Origin: Chara braunii
Taxonomy: Eukaryota > Streptophyta > Charophyceae > Charales > Characeae
Assembly (NCBI GenBank): GCA_003427395.1
Contig: BFEA01000195.1
Span: 2,318,377-2,368,447, forward strand
Direction of reading: 5' to 3'
DNA length: 50,071 nucleotides
The notes beneath the pieces were generated by a model. That model was given only the letters and a program-made list of their open reading frames with translations. It was not told the origin of the DNA and made no database searches. The position numbers were made by a program, and so were the translations under genes. The first letter of the stretch is position 1, and each line of letters opens with the position of its first letter. This document shows, in pieces, positions 30,678 through 41,124 of the stretch.

Positions 30678-31319
30678 ATGTATTGTAGAATGGTTCAACC
30701 ATTTGTGACGACTGGATGGCCGCCAAGTAACATGGCGTGGAGAAGAAGTATATGGCATGATATGGGTCCAGTTTTCTTCACATCTGAAGTGATCTTTGAC
30801 AGTGCAGTACTCAGTGTTAGAGGTGTGGATGCCCCACCGGAAGATAGGGAACATTCTCCTCGAGACTCACTGTATATTTGTGATCGGAGGTGTTGTGGAA
30901 CGAGAACATACCCGCGAGAAGTGCTCGCACCCTTTTCAGAATTGTATTATTCAACAGTCAAATTTTGCAACAACAATTTCAAAGTGATGACCTTGTTTTG
31001 TGCAGCGACAACTGTGCGAGGTCGGTGCAAAGTATCTTTCCTTATTTATAATGACTATTCTATAAGTGCAAGTGTTTCCAATGCAGACAACATCGATGAA
31101 CAACGACGGCAAGAATTCCGAAGGAGGATCATGGAGCAACCATCACTCAAAACACTCATTGATGGGCTTGTGGACACGACCATCAAATATTTGCGAAGTC
31201 TCCTGCTGCGCGAATATGAAGTAATAGAAAGTTATATAGAGTACAAGGACCCGGCGTTTGACGGACAAACTGATACCATCATTGTAGAAGATTTGACAAC
31301 TTATATAAGGACAGACTGA
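30678..31319 (+). CDS. Unknown ORF downstream of the DUF7869-like gene
   Basis: Uninterrupted frame of 213 codons from ATG 30678 (a second ATG lies four codons in). The family is not recognised. It has a Trp/Met-rich start (TTGWPPSNMAWRRSIWHDMG), a central CDRRCCG and a helical C-terminal half (RRQEFRRRIMEQPSLKTLIDG, then IKYLRSLLLREYEVIESYIEY). The sequence before it is AT-rich and ends TTCATGTATTGTAG just before AATGG, which is a good 3' splice site, so this may be a downstream exon of the DUF7869-like gene or a second gene of the same element. Unlike the gene upstream it carries no stop. It has a codon use and AT content similar to its neighbour. Confidence 0.55.
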   Translation: MYCRMVQPFVTTGWPPSNMAWRRSIWHDMGPVFFTSEVIFDSAVLSVRGVDAPPEDREHSPRDSLYICDRRCCGTRTYPREVLAPFSELYYSTVKFCNNNFKVMTLFCAATTVRGRCKVSFLIYNDYSISASVSNADNIDEQRRQEFRRRIMEQPSLKTLIDGLVDTTIKYLRSLLLREYEVIESYIEYKDPAFDGQTDTIIVEDLTTYIRTD

Positions 31320-32289
31320 AATGTTGTCTTGATCGCATTAGTTTATCCTTGTAGTCGATCTAGTTACTAGGCTTGTTTTGCCTATTTTCGGAGTGTCATT
31401 TGTGCTTTGCATTTAATTTTTTTTTCCCTCTTACTCGGTCAATGGCCTTGAGACTTCATCTAAGTTCGAATAGCCCAGTCCTGCATTAATATAGAGTTAT
31501 TTGGTTATAGTTCAGCGAGATTCGAAGTAAGGTTTGTGTTTTGACAGTTTATGGGTGACACTGCTTTCAAATTGCTTTTAATGTAGAACTTTTGCACATG
31601 TTTTCATTTAATTGTGTTGTTGTAGTTAAGCAAGATTTTTGTACATGTTTTTGGAGTGTCCGCTGCACTTTGCTGTCAAATATAAACAGATCTTTAAATT
31701 TTCTTCTAAGGTCACATGGAAGGTTTTTCTGTTGTTTCTTGTAAGCCTTTAAGTTCAAGGAACATCAGATTCCGAACTGATTGAAATATTGTCAAGTTCA
31801 ACTTGATCCGACACTCACTGAGTCTCACGTTTTGCAATATGTGTCCATGTTGTGTAAGGTTGGTATTATAATTAATATAATAAATTGAATATGGCTTCTT
31901 GGATTTTGCAATAGAATGGATGTATTCATGTTATGAAAGGTTGGGATAATATACAATAGTTAACTCATGAAACTTGTATTGATGCAGATATGCGACTTTC
32001 TTTAAAAATAGAATCATGGATAGTTGACTAATGAAACTCATACTAATGCGGATATGCAATTTTCTTTTCAATACTTGATTATACAATATTTGTCAATAAG
32101 ATGTTAAAATCCTCTGCTCTTGTTGTTAAATTAACTTTTGTTCTGGCAAATTTGTTAATTTCGTTATGTTCAATTTTACAAAACATTTCATTTTTAATGA
32201 AAACACCGTTGAGTAGATGCTCTGAAAAGGCAGAGAAAGATAGGAGGGAGTGCTCGGACGCCAACAACACGAGAGGGCGGTTCCGTTGA
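31320..32289. other. AT-rich spacer, no supported gene
   Basis: Nothing recognised apart from two copies of GATATGC(G/A)(A/C)(C/T)TTTCTTT with ATTGATGCA or CTAATGCG before them (about 31980 and 32045). It separates the DUF7869-like gene from the second ParB-Ulp1 element. Confidence 0.5.
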
Positions 32290-34102
32290 GAAGAGGAAAA
32301 GGGTTGGAGGTGGGTATGGAACGCCAAAAGACTCGTCGACACAACGAAAAACCGGTGATTCTTCCGGAAAACGGTCGAAATCATCGAGGGGAAAGAAAGA
32401 AGATGAGGGGGACAACGGGGAGGGAGATGACGACGTGGAGATTAACCTCAACGCCTTTAACCTCGACAATATGTTCTTCCTCGATATGCAGACAGGGGTG
32501 CAGAAGAACGTCGTGTTGCACATCCATCCCGAAAGAATATTAACTATTACAGACTGGGAAGACGCGTACAACCACCGATCCTTGGACGAGTTCCTCGTTG
32601 ATACCATCGCTTCGGCTATGATCGACTGCTACGAACGTAAAGACATGAGATACACGAAACCCATTTTCGTTCTCGCTTCGATCGTTGCGCCTTCAGAGAA
32701 CGGCGAGCCTGCTGTGCGCGTGCTGCCTGCTGACTTCGACAACTCACAGCCGTAGAAATACTGGTATTATCCTGTGTGTGGACAACATAACACGAGGGCG
32801 GCGATGAAGGTGAAAGATCATCTCGTGTTTGAGTACTACAACTTCTGTAAATGGCCGTTCAGACCGATCTACTTCCCTGACAACGAGTTCGACCGCTACG
32901 CCCATGTCAGCTGCGAAGACAACATGAAAGACAAGAAGAATCCCCCGCGCTTGCAGGTTTTGTCTATGCGGGACATTCCCAATATCTGAAAAATTAAGGG
33001 CAAACCGCGTGTGGTGCTCGACAATGTGTCGAAGAAAAAGGACGAGGTGCCAAAGTGGGTGCAGTTCATGGCGTTGGCTATTAGAAAAGACACCGTACAC
33101 GCCTTTGTGGAACCTGTCAACGGAAGAAAAGAAAAGAAAGGAATGGGCTGAGAAACTTCGATACTACCTCCCGCTGGCCATGGCAGATGATTCCGTTTTC
33201 GCTTTGGGAGAGAAGTTCTATGAGGAGTGGTCGAAAGGGAAACTCCTTGCTTCCGACGGCCGGCGTTGGACTTAAAAGCCGCCCACCCATGAGGAGGTGG
33301 CCAAGCCAGGACTCTCCACTGTGACTGACAGCCAGGGGCTGAAGAAACACGTCTGGTACGTGAAGCTGACGACTCGTCGTTGAAAAAGGGCAAGGGGAAG
33401 CCAAAGAAAGGTGCTAAGGAGAAAACTTTCTTCGTCCAAGTTCCTAAGCCGGATGTCCACTGCTGGAAGGAATTGGTGGACTTAATGGACCGCGAGAAGA
33501 AAAGGTTGTTGAACGACGTCTTGAACCTTAACGTCATGTGGGTTCAAACGAGTGGCAAGAAGTTGACCGAGCAGCGGAAGTTCATTGTTAAGGAGATGGT
33601 CGAAATAATAAAAATGGTCCGGATTATGCTGAGGCTGTGGCACTACGTGGAATTCAAGTACGAGGAAATGGATAAGCGGGAATGGAATGCCAACTCCACG
33701 TTCTTCAGGTCCAAGAAGCAACTGTTGGAAGAGTTCAAGGACAAAGGTCTCGACGACAAGCTTTGGAATGAGAGCAGGAAACTTTTCACGGACTCCACAT
33801 ACGTCAACAAGTGCCCTCGGTTTCTCGGGTGTTAACACGACAACAACATTAAGAGAACGACGGCCCTCGTCCACGACCAGCATTTCCCGGCGGAGTGGAA
33901 GAGTGTCGTCCTTTCGGTGATTACTGGAGATTGTGCTAGAGGCAAAAAAAACCCTCGGGGCGTTGATGAATGCATCAACATTATGTGGACGAGGACAAGC
34001 GCCTTGACGACGCTGGTCCAGCTTAACGTCGACCCATTGAGTGCCATAAATCATAAGGAGGCGTTGGGAAAACTAGGGCATTAGCTACGCTCCCACACTT
34101 GA
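32290..34102 (+). pseudogene. ParB-like module of the plus-strand element
   Basis: Plus-strand frame starting in a Lys/Ser-rich then acidic segment (KRSKSSRGKKEDEGDNGEGD) and passing into a ParB/Srx-like domain: LDEFLVDTIASAM, then, after an in-frame TAG at 32753, VCGQHNTRAAMKV (32776-32803) and RPIYFPDNEFDRY. The box GQHN-AA and the RP(I/V)Y(F/Y)PD segment match the minus copy. Further breaks are TGA 32987, a pair of compensating frameshifts near 33120 and 33370, TAA 33273, TAA 33833, TAG 34082 and TGA 34100. Between them the helical region (FFVQVPKPDVHCWKEL, MVRIMLRLWHYVEFKYEE) matches VEMVKQERAMLRMFHYFVF in the minus copy. ParB-like domains in this clan bind or cut DNA; activity here is unknown. 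The ORF1 module seen in the minus copy is absent upstream. Confidence 0.72.
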
Positions 34103-36547
34103 GTACTCGACTTGTGCGAAACTGTGGACCGTGTGCAATGGGACTCTGGGGCATTCACGTCTCTGAGCGAGTTGCTGGGCTTCGTTTGTCAGGACTACTG
34201 GACATTGGTGGTATTCGTTCCCTGCCTGTGGAACCTCTCCTTCATGACATCTTTGTCTGCGCTCGGGGCTACCCGATGCTACACGAGGAAGTGGGTTCGG
34301 AAGACGGCAGCGAAGAAGACGCATCAGTTCGGAAACAGCGTCTGGGAGGAGCCGGATGTGATGCACATCCTTTTCAAAGGCGAGGATCCGCAACGACTGA
34401 CTCACCCGGTGTACGAGGTAGCTGTTGCTGAAGACGCCGCCGCTGCTCTCCGGAGGAAACAGAAAGTGACACCCACGAATGTTGAGGAGAAGTCTTTCAA
34501 GTCCTTGACTTTCTCGGACATCGGAAACCTCACCCAGAGGGGGGCTCTGTACAAGGACGGCGAGCGAAATTCGAATCAGTTATGCAATCAGCTTCTTTTC
34601 TTCTGTGGTGTGGCGGATGCCGTGCTGTTCTTGGGCAAGCCGCACGCGCAGGTGTTGTGGAGTCTACTTCAGCAGGGAAGGCACGTCTTGGCCGTGGATG
34701 GGGACACAACTCAGCTCGAATACACCGTGCAGTATGTCACGCATGAAGTGTCGTGCAAGGCTTACCCATGCGATTTCCACCATGTCGTGGTCGAGCCCGT
34801 TTATGACCCGAACAAGGATATGTTCTTCAAGTTGACTCCGAAGAAAAGGCGCCAGGTCTACTCCTTCCTTTACAGCGAACAACCAAGGTTGCGATTTGAC
34901 CCGTTGTACGTGGTGCGGAAGGAAGTCGTCATTGCGGTCCGCCAAGGCTACCACGGAGCGAGTCGGGTCGACGCTGTGAGCTTCATTAAGAGGCTGGAAT
35001 ATGTATTTTTTAATGAGGATGTTGTCAATCCGGCCGACTTCACTTTGGATAACTACAAGTTGGCATTCGGTGAGGAGGACGACTTCAATATCGAGACTGA
35101 GCAGGAGGAGAGCGTTGAGGACGACCTCTTCGATTTGAACGGGCAATTGACCATCTTCAATGTCCAAGTTTCAGAGTCGCCGTCAGTATGCAAACCGGGG
35201 ACACCTCTTGCTACACCCACCTCGGGCGGCCCCACGCCCGTGTCCTCCTCAGCGCCTGTCAAGAGGGGTGGGTTGTCCCGTCTGAGGAGTTCGCCGGGGG
35301 AGCCTATTCGTCTCACACCGCAGCCCGAACGTCTTCGACCCGGCCATCCAGTTCCTCCGGACCATCCGCATCTCAAGGCTCCTGCGACTTTCTGTCACAT
35401 GGGCGACAAACACACCTTCTCCACAGCCGAAGATTGGGGCCATGATATCATGTGGCACCCAGACCATTTCCAGCCAGTCCTTCTCGACGGCGAATGGGCA
35501 GTGGCTGTGAGAGACGTAAGTGGAAGGTGGATATATGACTATCGTTGGGACCTCGAGACATTCAAATCTCGTGCCTACGATGCGGTTTTGGAGAGATTAA
35601 GTGAGGTCAATCGACGAAGTAAGGACGACCCTGCTCTGCGCGAATACGGAGATACGCTATTCGATTTATTGCAGTCAAATAAATGGTTGGAAGTGTCCTT
35701 TGCGTTCTACGCCCTTCCGTCAAGCTCGTCAATTAAGCAAGTGAGTTGGGAGTTGCCTGCGGGCACCCCGCCGGCAGGAGTTGTGAAGCGCAAATCTCGC
35801 GGAAAGGACGGCGAAGGGGATGGTGAAGGTGGCGGGCAACGAGGTACCGGAGGTGGAAGTGAACAGCGTTTAACGAAACAGCGGTCTCCGGGGCACAGAG
35901 GCGGCGGAGAGGGGAAAAAGGGCAGTCGGGAGAAGAAAAAGCCTCTCAGCAGAGAGAAGACAAAGCATCACACAGGAGACGGGCAGGGGTCCGATGTCGA
36001 CCGCGACGAGGACAGTGGGGTTCTGGCGGTGACCGGCAGCACCTCAATGGAGACGGGGAACGACTTCAGGCCTGGGTGGATTACGCGGCCTGGCGAGCAG
36101 GACCCTGTGATTAGCTCCACCAGCGCAACACAGTATATTGATGCTGTTGGCGGGGTAGTTGTAGCAAAGAATGGAACTTGCTTCGCTCAGCTCCAAAAAC
36201 GGTTGGCCGATTGTCTCGGATCTATCCGAACCTTGGAGACGACATCGTCGTCCGGAACTCAGTGCCTTCCGGGAAGCGAGACGACAACATACCACGGATC
36301 CGGCAGCGACAAGCTCCAACCATGTTCGGTTTCGCTTCAAAAGGAAGTTCGGATTAATCCGAACCGGGAAGCCAGTACCGTTGAGAGAGCACAGCGGTCT
36401 GTGGAACTCGAATTGGTGGTCCGGGTTTCCGAAAACCTTGGCGGCGAAATTCGGATTCATCTGAACCAGGAAGACGTGTCCGCCATGACAGACGACCGGT
36501 GTCAGGACGCCGTAATGCTGTGCATGGAAGTCCACAAGGAGCTGTAG
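34103..36547 (+). CDS. N6/N4-methyltransferase-like + WGHxIxWHP protein, plus-strand element
   Basis: Uninterrupted 814-codon frame bounded by TGA 34100 and TAG 36545, in the same register as the ParB module upstream, so the open frame is a segment of a larger protein and has no convincing own ATG start. Order: methyltransferase-like fold with VLDLCETV, YWTLVVFVPCL, PDVMHILFKGEDP and, after GERNSN, the motif-I-like AVLFLGKPHAQVLWSLL (34620-34670) ending GRHVLAVDGD; a helical region; a Ser/Pro linker; the WGHDIMWHPDHFQP module (35434-35475); a Gly/Lys/Arg-rich basic tract; then a tail holding two palindromes that read VRINPN and IRIHLN. The GSGTT and DPPY catalytic residues expected for active N6/N4 methyltransferases are not seen. 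It corresponds to 17113-18126 plus 16488-17066 of the minus copy, where the two parts are in different frames, so this copy shows they belong to one protein. Confidence 0.68.
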   Translation, partial: VLDLCETVDRVQWDSGAFTSLSELLGFVCQDYWTLVVFVPCLWNLSFMTSLSALGATRCYTRKWVRKTAAKKTHQFGNSVWEEPDVMHILFKGEDPQRLTHPVYEVAVAEDAAAALRRKQKVTPTNVEEKSFKSLTFSDIGNLTQRGALYKDGERNSNQLCNQLLFFCGVADAVLFLGKPHAQVLWSLLQQGRHVLAVDGDTTQLEYTVQYVTHEVSCKAYPCDFHHVVVEPVYDPNKDMFFKLTPKKRRQVYSFLYSEQPRLRFDPLYVVRKEVVIAVRQGYHGASRVDAVSFIKRLEYVFFNEDVVNPADFTLDNYKLAFGEEDDFNIETEQEESVEDDLFDLNGQLTIFNVQVSESPSVCKPGTPLATPTSGGPTPVSSSAPVKRGGLSRLRSSPGEPIRLTPQPERLRPGHPVPPDHPHLKAPATFCHMGDKHTFSTAEDWGHDIMWHPDHFQPVLLDGEWAVAVRDVSGRWIYDYRWDLETFKSRAYDAVLERLSEVNRRSKDDPALREYGDTLFDLLQSNKWLEVSFAFYALPSSSSIKQVSWELPAGTPPAGVVKRKSRGKDGEGDGEGGGQRGTGGGSEQRLTKQRSPGHRGGGEGKKGSREKKKPLSREKTKHHTGDGQGSDVDRDEDSGVLAVTGSTSMETGNDFRPGWITRPGEQDPVISSTSATQYIDAVGGVVVAKNGTCFAQLQKRLADCLGSIRTLETTSSSGTQCLPGSETTTYHGSGSDKLQPCSVSLQKEVRINPNREASTVERAQRSVELELVVRVSENLGGEIRIHLNQEDVSAMTDDRCQDAVMLCMEVHKEL

Positions 36548-36872
36548 GCAGTCTGTCCGACTGAGGGTGAGTTAGCGACTAGTTTCAATGTCGAGCCCCG
36601 CACACTCGGATCCGAATGCCTGGTGATGATACGCGCTGAGTTAGAAGTCTTAAGCGACTCTCCGGTGAAAGCGGACACGTCGTCGCCGTTGGAAACTGCG
36701 GGGGCTCGGATGAATCCGAACCAGGGCCCTGTGAGCATGTCCCTCCCTGATGCAGGTTTGGAGACGACCGTAATTCGGATTCATCCGAGACACATGGACG
36801 AAGGACTTGACGGTTGTCGACTTCTGACGACTTTGGACAAGGACGATTCCGCCGACGACCGGATTGATCCGA
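36344..36872. repeat. TTCGGAT-NN-ATCCGAA palindromes inside a coding linker
   Basis: Copies at about 36344, 36447, 36704, 36772 and (degenerate) 36858, with a half copy at 36606. In the frame used here they read VRINPN, IRIHLN, ARMNPN, VIRIHP and DRIDPT, so a mobile-looking DNA palindrome has been taken into protein sequence. Intervals are about 70-250 bp. Confidence 0.85.
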
Positions 36873-37391
36873 CATTCGGCGATCTCGGGATGGAGCAACC
36901 AGTTCAGCTGGCATACGACGACCCCTTGTACTCCGGCCTTCACGACGAGGCGATGGGAGAGGACGTTCTGAAGAAGTCCTCTTACGCTGTTGGAGATAGA
37001 TTTCTCTATTTGAGTGACGACGATAAAGACACAGCGCACGAGGACAAGATGTGAAGGGGGGGAGAGGTGTTGTTGGACATCCATGGGACCTTGAGCACAA
37101 CACAATGCGACACAGTGGCGACGAAGGAAACCCAACCTGTTGATGTTGTGGACGTCGACGCTCTTTTTCCGGAGACGGATAGACTAAAATTGCCCGTCGC
37201 GGATGTGGAGGATTTTCGCCATCGGGATGGGGATGAATTCATGCCGTCTCCGATCATCGACGCCGACATCTCGAACATGTCAAGTTTCCTTGTGAGTTTG
37301 GAGCACGTCGTCGCCGCGTCGACGCGCACGGGGGCACCAATCGTGCTGGGACTGCCATCGGTGGGCTCTGGTGACATTGAAGCTAAGCCTG
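36548..37391 (+). pseudogene. Acidic linker of the plus-strand element, continued
   Basis: The frame of the preceding methyltransferase-like protein continues after TAG 36545 with no frameshift, through TGA 37052, to about 37391. It is acidic and Ser/Asp-rich (LSDDDKD, ETQPVDVVDVDALFPETD) with palindrome-derived peptides. At 37391-37397 the sequence CTG-GTAAGC is a good 5' splice site, and CTTGTACAG (ending 37596) or CATGTCGCAG (ending 37631) could be acceptors; an intron of about 205-240 bp is therefore possible. No known domain. Confidence 0.5.
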
Positions 37392-37622
37392 GTAAGCACT
37401 GTCTTCCTCTGCTTGCTTCCCGCTTGTCAGCCCGTTCGTGAAGTGTTGTTTGCTTCGTCGATTTCGGGGAGGTGTGTACGAGGCCGCCAACTGGATTTGA
37501 TGATGTGCTTCGTGAGGTGCTGTTTGCTTGGTTGCTCTTGCGAAGTTGTGTTAATGATCTCCTCCAGAACTGTCTGGGTGGCTATTTCTTGTACAGGTCG
37601 ACGAGCTCCATGACAAACACAC

Positions 37623-37964
37623 ATGTCGCAGGAGCCGCCTGCCCTCGCCAGGTTGTCAGTCCTAGTTGCGGGAGGCACTGGTCGTCGCAATGTCACAGAT
37701 TCGTTTCCTGGGGAGACTAAACCTCGGGGCCCTCCCAGAAGGGTTATCGTGCCCGTATTGGGCCCTCGCGCTAGACTCGTTGCAGAGGCAGCGGGTGTTG
37801 CCGAAAAAGACTGCAAGGAATTCCTTCTCGAGGCTTGCAGGGATATAAAGAAGGACAGTGCTAGTTTAGAAACAACTGTGTGTGGAAGGTCCAGAAGTAG
37901 GGGTGACGTTATGCGTGAACTTTTCGGGCCACAGAGTAGCGGTTCATCGGACCATGGCCGCTAG
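37623..37964 (+). CDS. Possible exon between linker and protease
   Basis: Open frame of 113 codons with protein-like composition: VTDSFPGETKPRGPPRR, RARLVAEAAGVAEKDCKEFL and VCGRSRSRGDVMRELFG. It follows a candidate acceptor (CATGTCGCAG, ending 37631). No family is recognised and no counterpart was located in the minus copy. The register differs from the frames on both sides, so it needs splicing to be used. Confidence 0.35.
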   Translation: MSQEPPALARLSVLVAGGTGRRNVTDSFPGETKPRGPPRRVIVPVLGPRARLVAEAAGVAEKDCKEFLLEACRDIKKDSASLETTVCGRSRSRGDVMRELFGPQSSGSSDHGR

Positions 37965-38080
37965 GACGACATTTTCTTATAGTGCCCCATCCTTTGTGCT
38001 TGTTGTGTGCTGCGGGTGTTTGTTGAACAGGGTTTCCTCGAGATGGAAGAGCAGTCCTTGAAGACGTTATCTGCTCCCGG

Positions 38081-38734
38081 TTGCCGCTCACTATCATCGT
38101 CGCACGTTTGCCGTCGCACAATTTACAGGTATCCGTCAAGGACATCGTCGCACTCGTGGATGGATCCGGGGAGCTCAACGATGAGGTCGTCAATATCTAC
38201 ATGGCGATGCTACTGGACGACTGCGGCCGGACTGCTGCTACCAAGAAGACGTACACCTTTAACTCTTTCTTCGCCTCTACACTGCTTCTGTGAGGTCCGG
38301 CAGCTGTTTGCAGATGGGCTAAAGATGTGGACCTCCTGTCTCATGACCTCGTCTTGGCACCAGTGCACAAGGACGGCGAACACAGGAGCCTTTTGGCCAT
38401 TGACTTCTCTAGACGTGTTTTGGAAATCTATGATTCTTTCTCATGTTCATCTTCCAAAGATGACTTTTACTCCGCACTTTTAGATAAATCTGTTAAATTT
38501 TTTAATATGGTGGCAGGTGCCGCCGGTGATAGTCGCACTTTCGACCACTTCGCTCGCGAGGTCAGCGTGAAAGGTGTCCCTCGGCGGCAGGACGGGGCTA
38601 GTTGTGGGGTGTTCATGTTGATGTTCGCTTCCTGTTTAGCGAGAGGTTTATGTCCACCTTTTGGTTTCCCCCATAGACACATCTCCTCTATCAGAGCTAG
38701 ACTAGCTTTGGCAATTTGCGATGTTGGTAGGTAA
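38081..38734 (+). pseudogene. Ulp1-like SUMO-type cysteine protease, plus-strand element
   Basis: Ulp1/SENP-type (C48) protease domain in one register with a single in-frame TGA at 38291-38293. Signature segments: ELNDEVVNIYMAMLL, TFNSFF, RWAKDVDLLSHDLVLAPVH, the catalytic His in DGEHRSLLAID (the usual Trp after His is Arg), the Asp in EIYDSF, and Gln-Cys in RRQDGASCGVFML. The TGA fits a former CGA (Arg) codon. It aligns with the minus copy at 13587-14408, which has its two stops elsewhere, so the common ancestor was intact. The protease family cleaves SUMO-type modifiers; in a mobile element it might act on host SUMO conjugates or on the element's own long polyprotein, which is inference. 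Confidence 0.88.
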
Positions 38735-39174
38735 GCATCTATCTTTTTGCTGATCATGTAGTGTAGAAGGGTTGACTTAGAAGAACATTTCGTTCTTCTT
38801 TGTTCCTTTTCATTTTTTTCGTGAGAGACTGGTGGGTGTTCTCGGTTTGGTTCGGAGCAGAACTGGTTGTCACTGCCAGGATATCTCCGGGTGAAACTAT
38901 CATGTCCGCGGCGTGTTTGTCGTCGACAATATTGTTATTTCTCATTGGCTTTCAATTCTCACGAACGTCCCCGTTGTTCGGGCGCCTGTTTCGTGATTGA
39001 CTTTCTCGTTTTCGTCATTTAGTGTATTGTGTGGTGTGATGTTCTGCCCTCATACTCGGATGCATCCGAACTCCAACTATCTCTATGCTTTCCTGCCTCT
39101 CTCTCGAACCTTCCCCGTCGTCTACACTCATCTATGCATTTTCACTTTGAAGGTCGTGAGGCATCACAGAGAAA
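38735..39174. other. No supported gene; one palindrome
   Basis: Holds one TCGGATGCATCCGAACT palindrome at 39056-39072 and otherwise nothing recognised. Confidence 0.5.
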
Positions 39175-39288
39175 AAAATACAACACAAGGGCCTCATTAT
39201 ACATTTGATGGCCCGTCTGGCCCTCCGCGCTGGGTGCTTTTTGATGGCCCGAAAATACAACACAAGGGCCTCTTTATATATTTGATGG
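39175..39288. repeat. Tandem repeat beside the gap
   Basis: AATACAACACAAGGGCCTC followed by ATTATACATTTGATGG or TTTATATATTTGATGG occurs at about 39177-39212 and 39254-39288, directly before the N run. Confidence 0.85.
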
Positions 39289-39613
39289 NNNNNNNNNNNN
39301 NNNNNNNNNNNNNNNNNNNNNNNNNNNNNNNNNNNNNNNNNNNNNNNNNNNNNNNNNNNNNNNNNNNNNNNNNNNNNNNNNNNNNNNNNNNNNNNNNNNN
39401 NNNNNNNNNNNNNNNNNNNNNNNNNNNNNNNNNNNNNNNNNNNNNNNNNNNNNNNNNNNNNNNNNNNNNNNNNNNNNNNNNNNNNNNNNNNNNNNNNNNN
39501 NNNNNNNNNNNNNNNNNNNNNNNNNNNNNNNNNNNNNNNNNNNNNNNNNNNNNNNNNNNNNNNNNNNNNNNNNNNNNNNNNNNNNNNNNNNNNNNNNNNN
39601 NNNNNNNNNNNNN
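39289..39613. other. Assembly gap (325 N)
   Basis: Run of N between a tandem repeat and a CT microsatellite; probably a collapsed simple-repeat region. Confidence 1.

Positions 39614-39657
<44 letters not shown>
39614..39657. repeat. (CT)n microsatellite
   Basis: CT run immediately right of the gap, so its true length is unknown. A half palindrome AATGCATCCGAACTTGG follows at about 39732. Confidence 0.97.
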
Positions 39658-39660
<3 letters not shown>

Positions 39661-39879
39661 CACACACACCCACAACTGTGTCTAGTGCGCTCATTTGCTG
39701 TTTGCTTCGGACTCCCTCTCCCCTGTCATCTCAAATGCATCCGAACTTGGCTTACTCTCGCCTAACGAAAACCTTGCAGCTCTTGTACAGCTACACTTGT
39801 GGTTTTCGCGTGTTCCTCGGACATGCGTCTCCTGTACGACATGTCGGCATGAAAAGAAAATTCAGTGCGATTATCCATA

Positions 39880-39932
39880 CTCTCTCTGTCTCTCTCTATC
39901 CCTGTCCCTGTCTGTCTCTCTCTCTCTCTCTC

Positions 39933-39980
<48 letters not shown>
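39880..39980. repeat. CT-rich microsatellite
   Basis: CT dinucleotides with a few CCCTGTCCCTGT interruptions, then about 60 bp of nearly pure CT. Confidence 0.95.
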
Positions 39981-39984
<4 letters not shown>

Positions 39985-40142
39985 AAAATACTTCTTGAAA
40001 TGTGTCCCAAAAAACACAGGGGAAGGTTCGAACTGAAGGGTCTATACGGGTTCGATACTTGGGATACGTCCGTAACACGAAATATTGTGGATGATTATAC
40101 GGTGCTTGTCTTTTCCATCTCTCAACCCTCAGGCGTGCTATT

Positions 40143-40680
40143 TTGCCATTTCTTGCGGACTTCATCTCTTTGTTTATCTCCTGTGGATACATCTGAACTT
40201 TGGTTATCTTGGAAATTTACATTGCCTAGCTGCTCTACTACAACGATCATCTAAAATGTTTTTAAAAGCGACGCTGAAGATCTATGTGTGTGCTCGACCC
40301 TGCGCCTCCTGTGCGGCGTCTCTAGAAAATGAAGTACAGTCTCTTTGAGACTCTCTGTCTCTCGCTCTTTCTGTCTCTCTCTCTCTTTCTATATCTCTCG
40401 CTCTTCAAATGTACACGACTATTTCTTGTGGACTTCCTCTCTCTGTCTATCTCCTGTGATCTCGGATATATCTGAACTTCGCTTGTCTTGGAAATTCACA
40501 TTACCTTGCTGCTCTCCTACAACGATAATCTAAAATGCTTTAAGGAGCGAGGTTGATGGTCTACGCGTGTGTTCGACCCTGCGCCTCCTGTGCGGCGTCT
40601 CGAGAAAATTAAGTACAGTCTCTCTGAGACTCTGTCTCTCGCTCTTTCTGTCTCTCTCTCTCTTTCTATCTCTCTCACCC
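40143..40680. repeat. Tandem duplication of about 265 bp
   Basis: ATTTCTTG(C/T)GGACTTC, TCTCCTGTG, TGGAAATTTACATT/TGGAAATTCACATT, CTACAACGAT, CTCGACCCTGCGCCTCCTG/TTCGACCCTGCGCCTCCTG and a CT-rich end are present in the same order at 40147-40400 and 40419-40677. Each copy carries one degenerate palindrome (ACATCTGAACTT, CTCGGATATATCTGAACTT). Confidence 0.88.
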
Positions 40681-40870
40681 TAATTCTGTAAAGAGCCACA
40701 ACTCGTTGTTCTCCTCACAAACTCGAGTTCATGTCATTATACTGTTCTGATTCGGATGAGTATGATGCTCAACTCCAAGTGAAGTTAAAACACAGTGTAA
40801 TATATTACTCTATTGTGGTGTTCCACATCTGGACACATCCGAACCAGGAGAGGAGCGCAACAGATATATG

Positions 40871-41061
40871 TACTGAGGTAGTAGATACATGTACTGACGC
40901 AGAGGCGTATAACATAGTGTAATATACTATGCTGTGGTGTTCCACATCTGGACACATCCGAACCANTACTGAGGTAGTAGATACATGTACTGACGCAGAG
41001 GCGTATAACATAGTGTAATATACTATGCTGTGGTGTTCCACATCTGGACACATCCGAACCA
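40871..41061. repeat. 95-bp exact duplication joined by one N
   Basis: The 95 bp at 40871-40965 recur without visible change at 40967-41061, separated by a single N at 40966. A related, less similar block precedes it. The N marks an assembly join, so the duplication may be artificial. Each copy ends in TGGACACATCCGAACCA, a degenerate member of the palindrome family. Confidence 0.85.
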
Positions 41062-41124
41062 TGAGAGGAGCGCAACAGATATATGTACTGACTCTTCTCC
41101 TCGTCTCAAAGCTGATTTTTCTCC

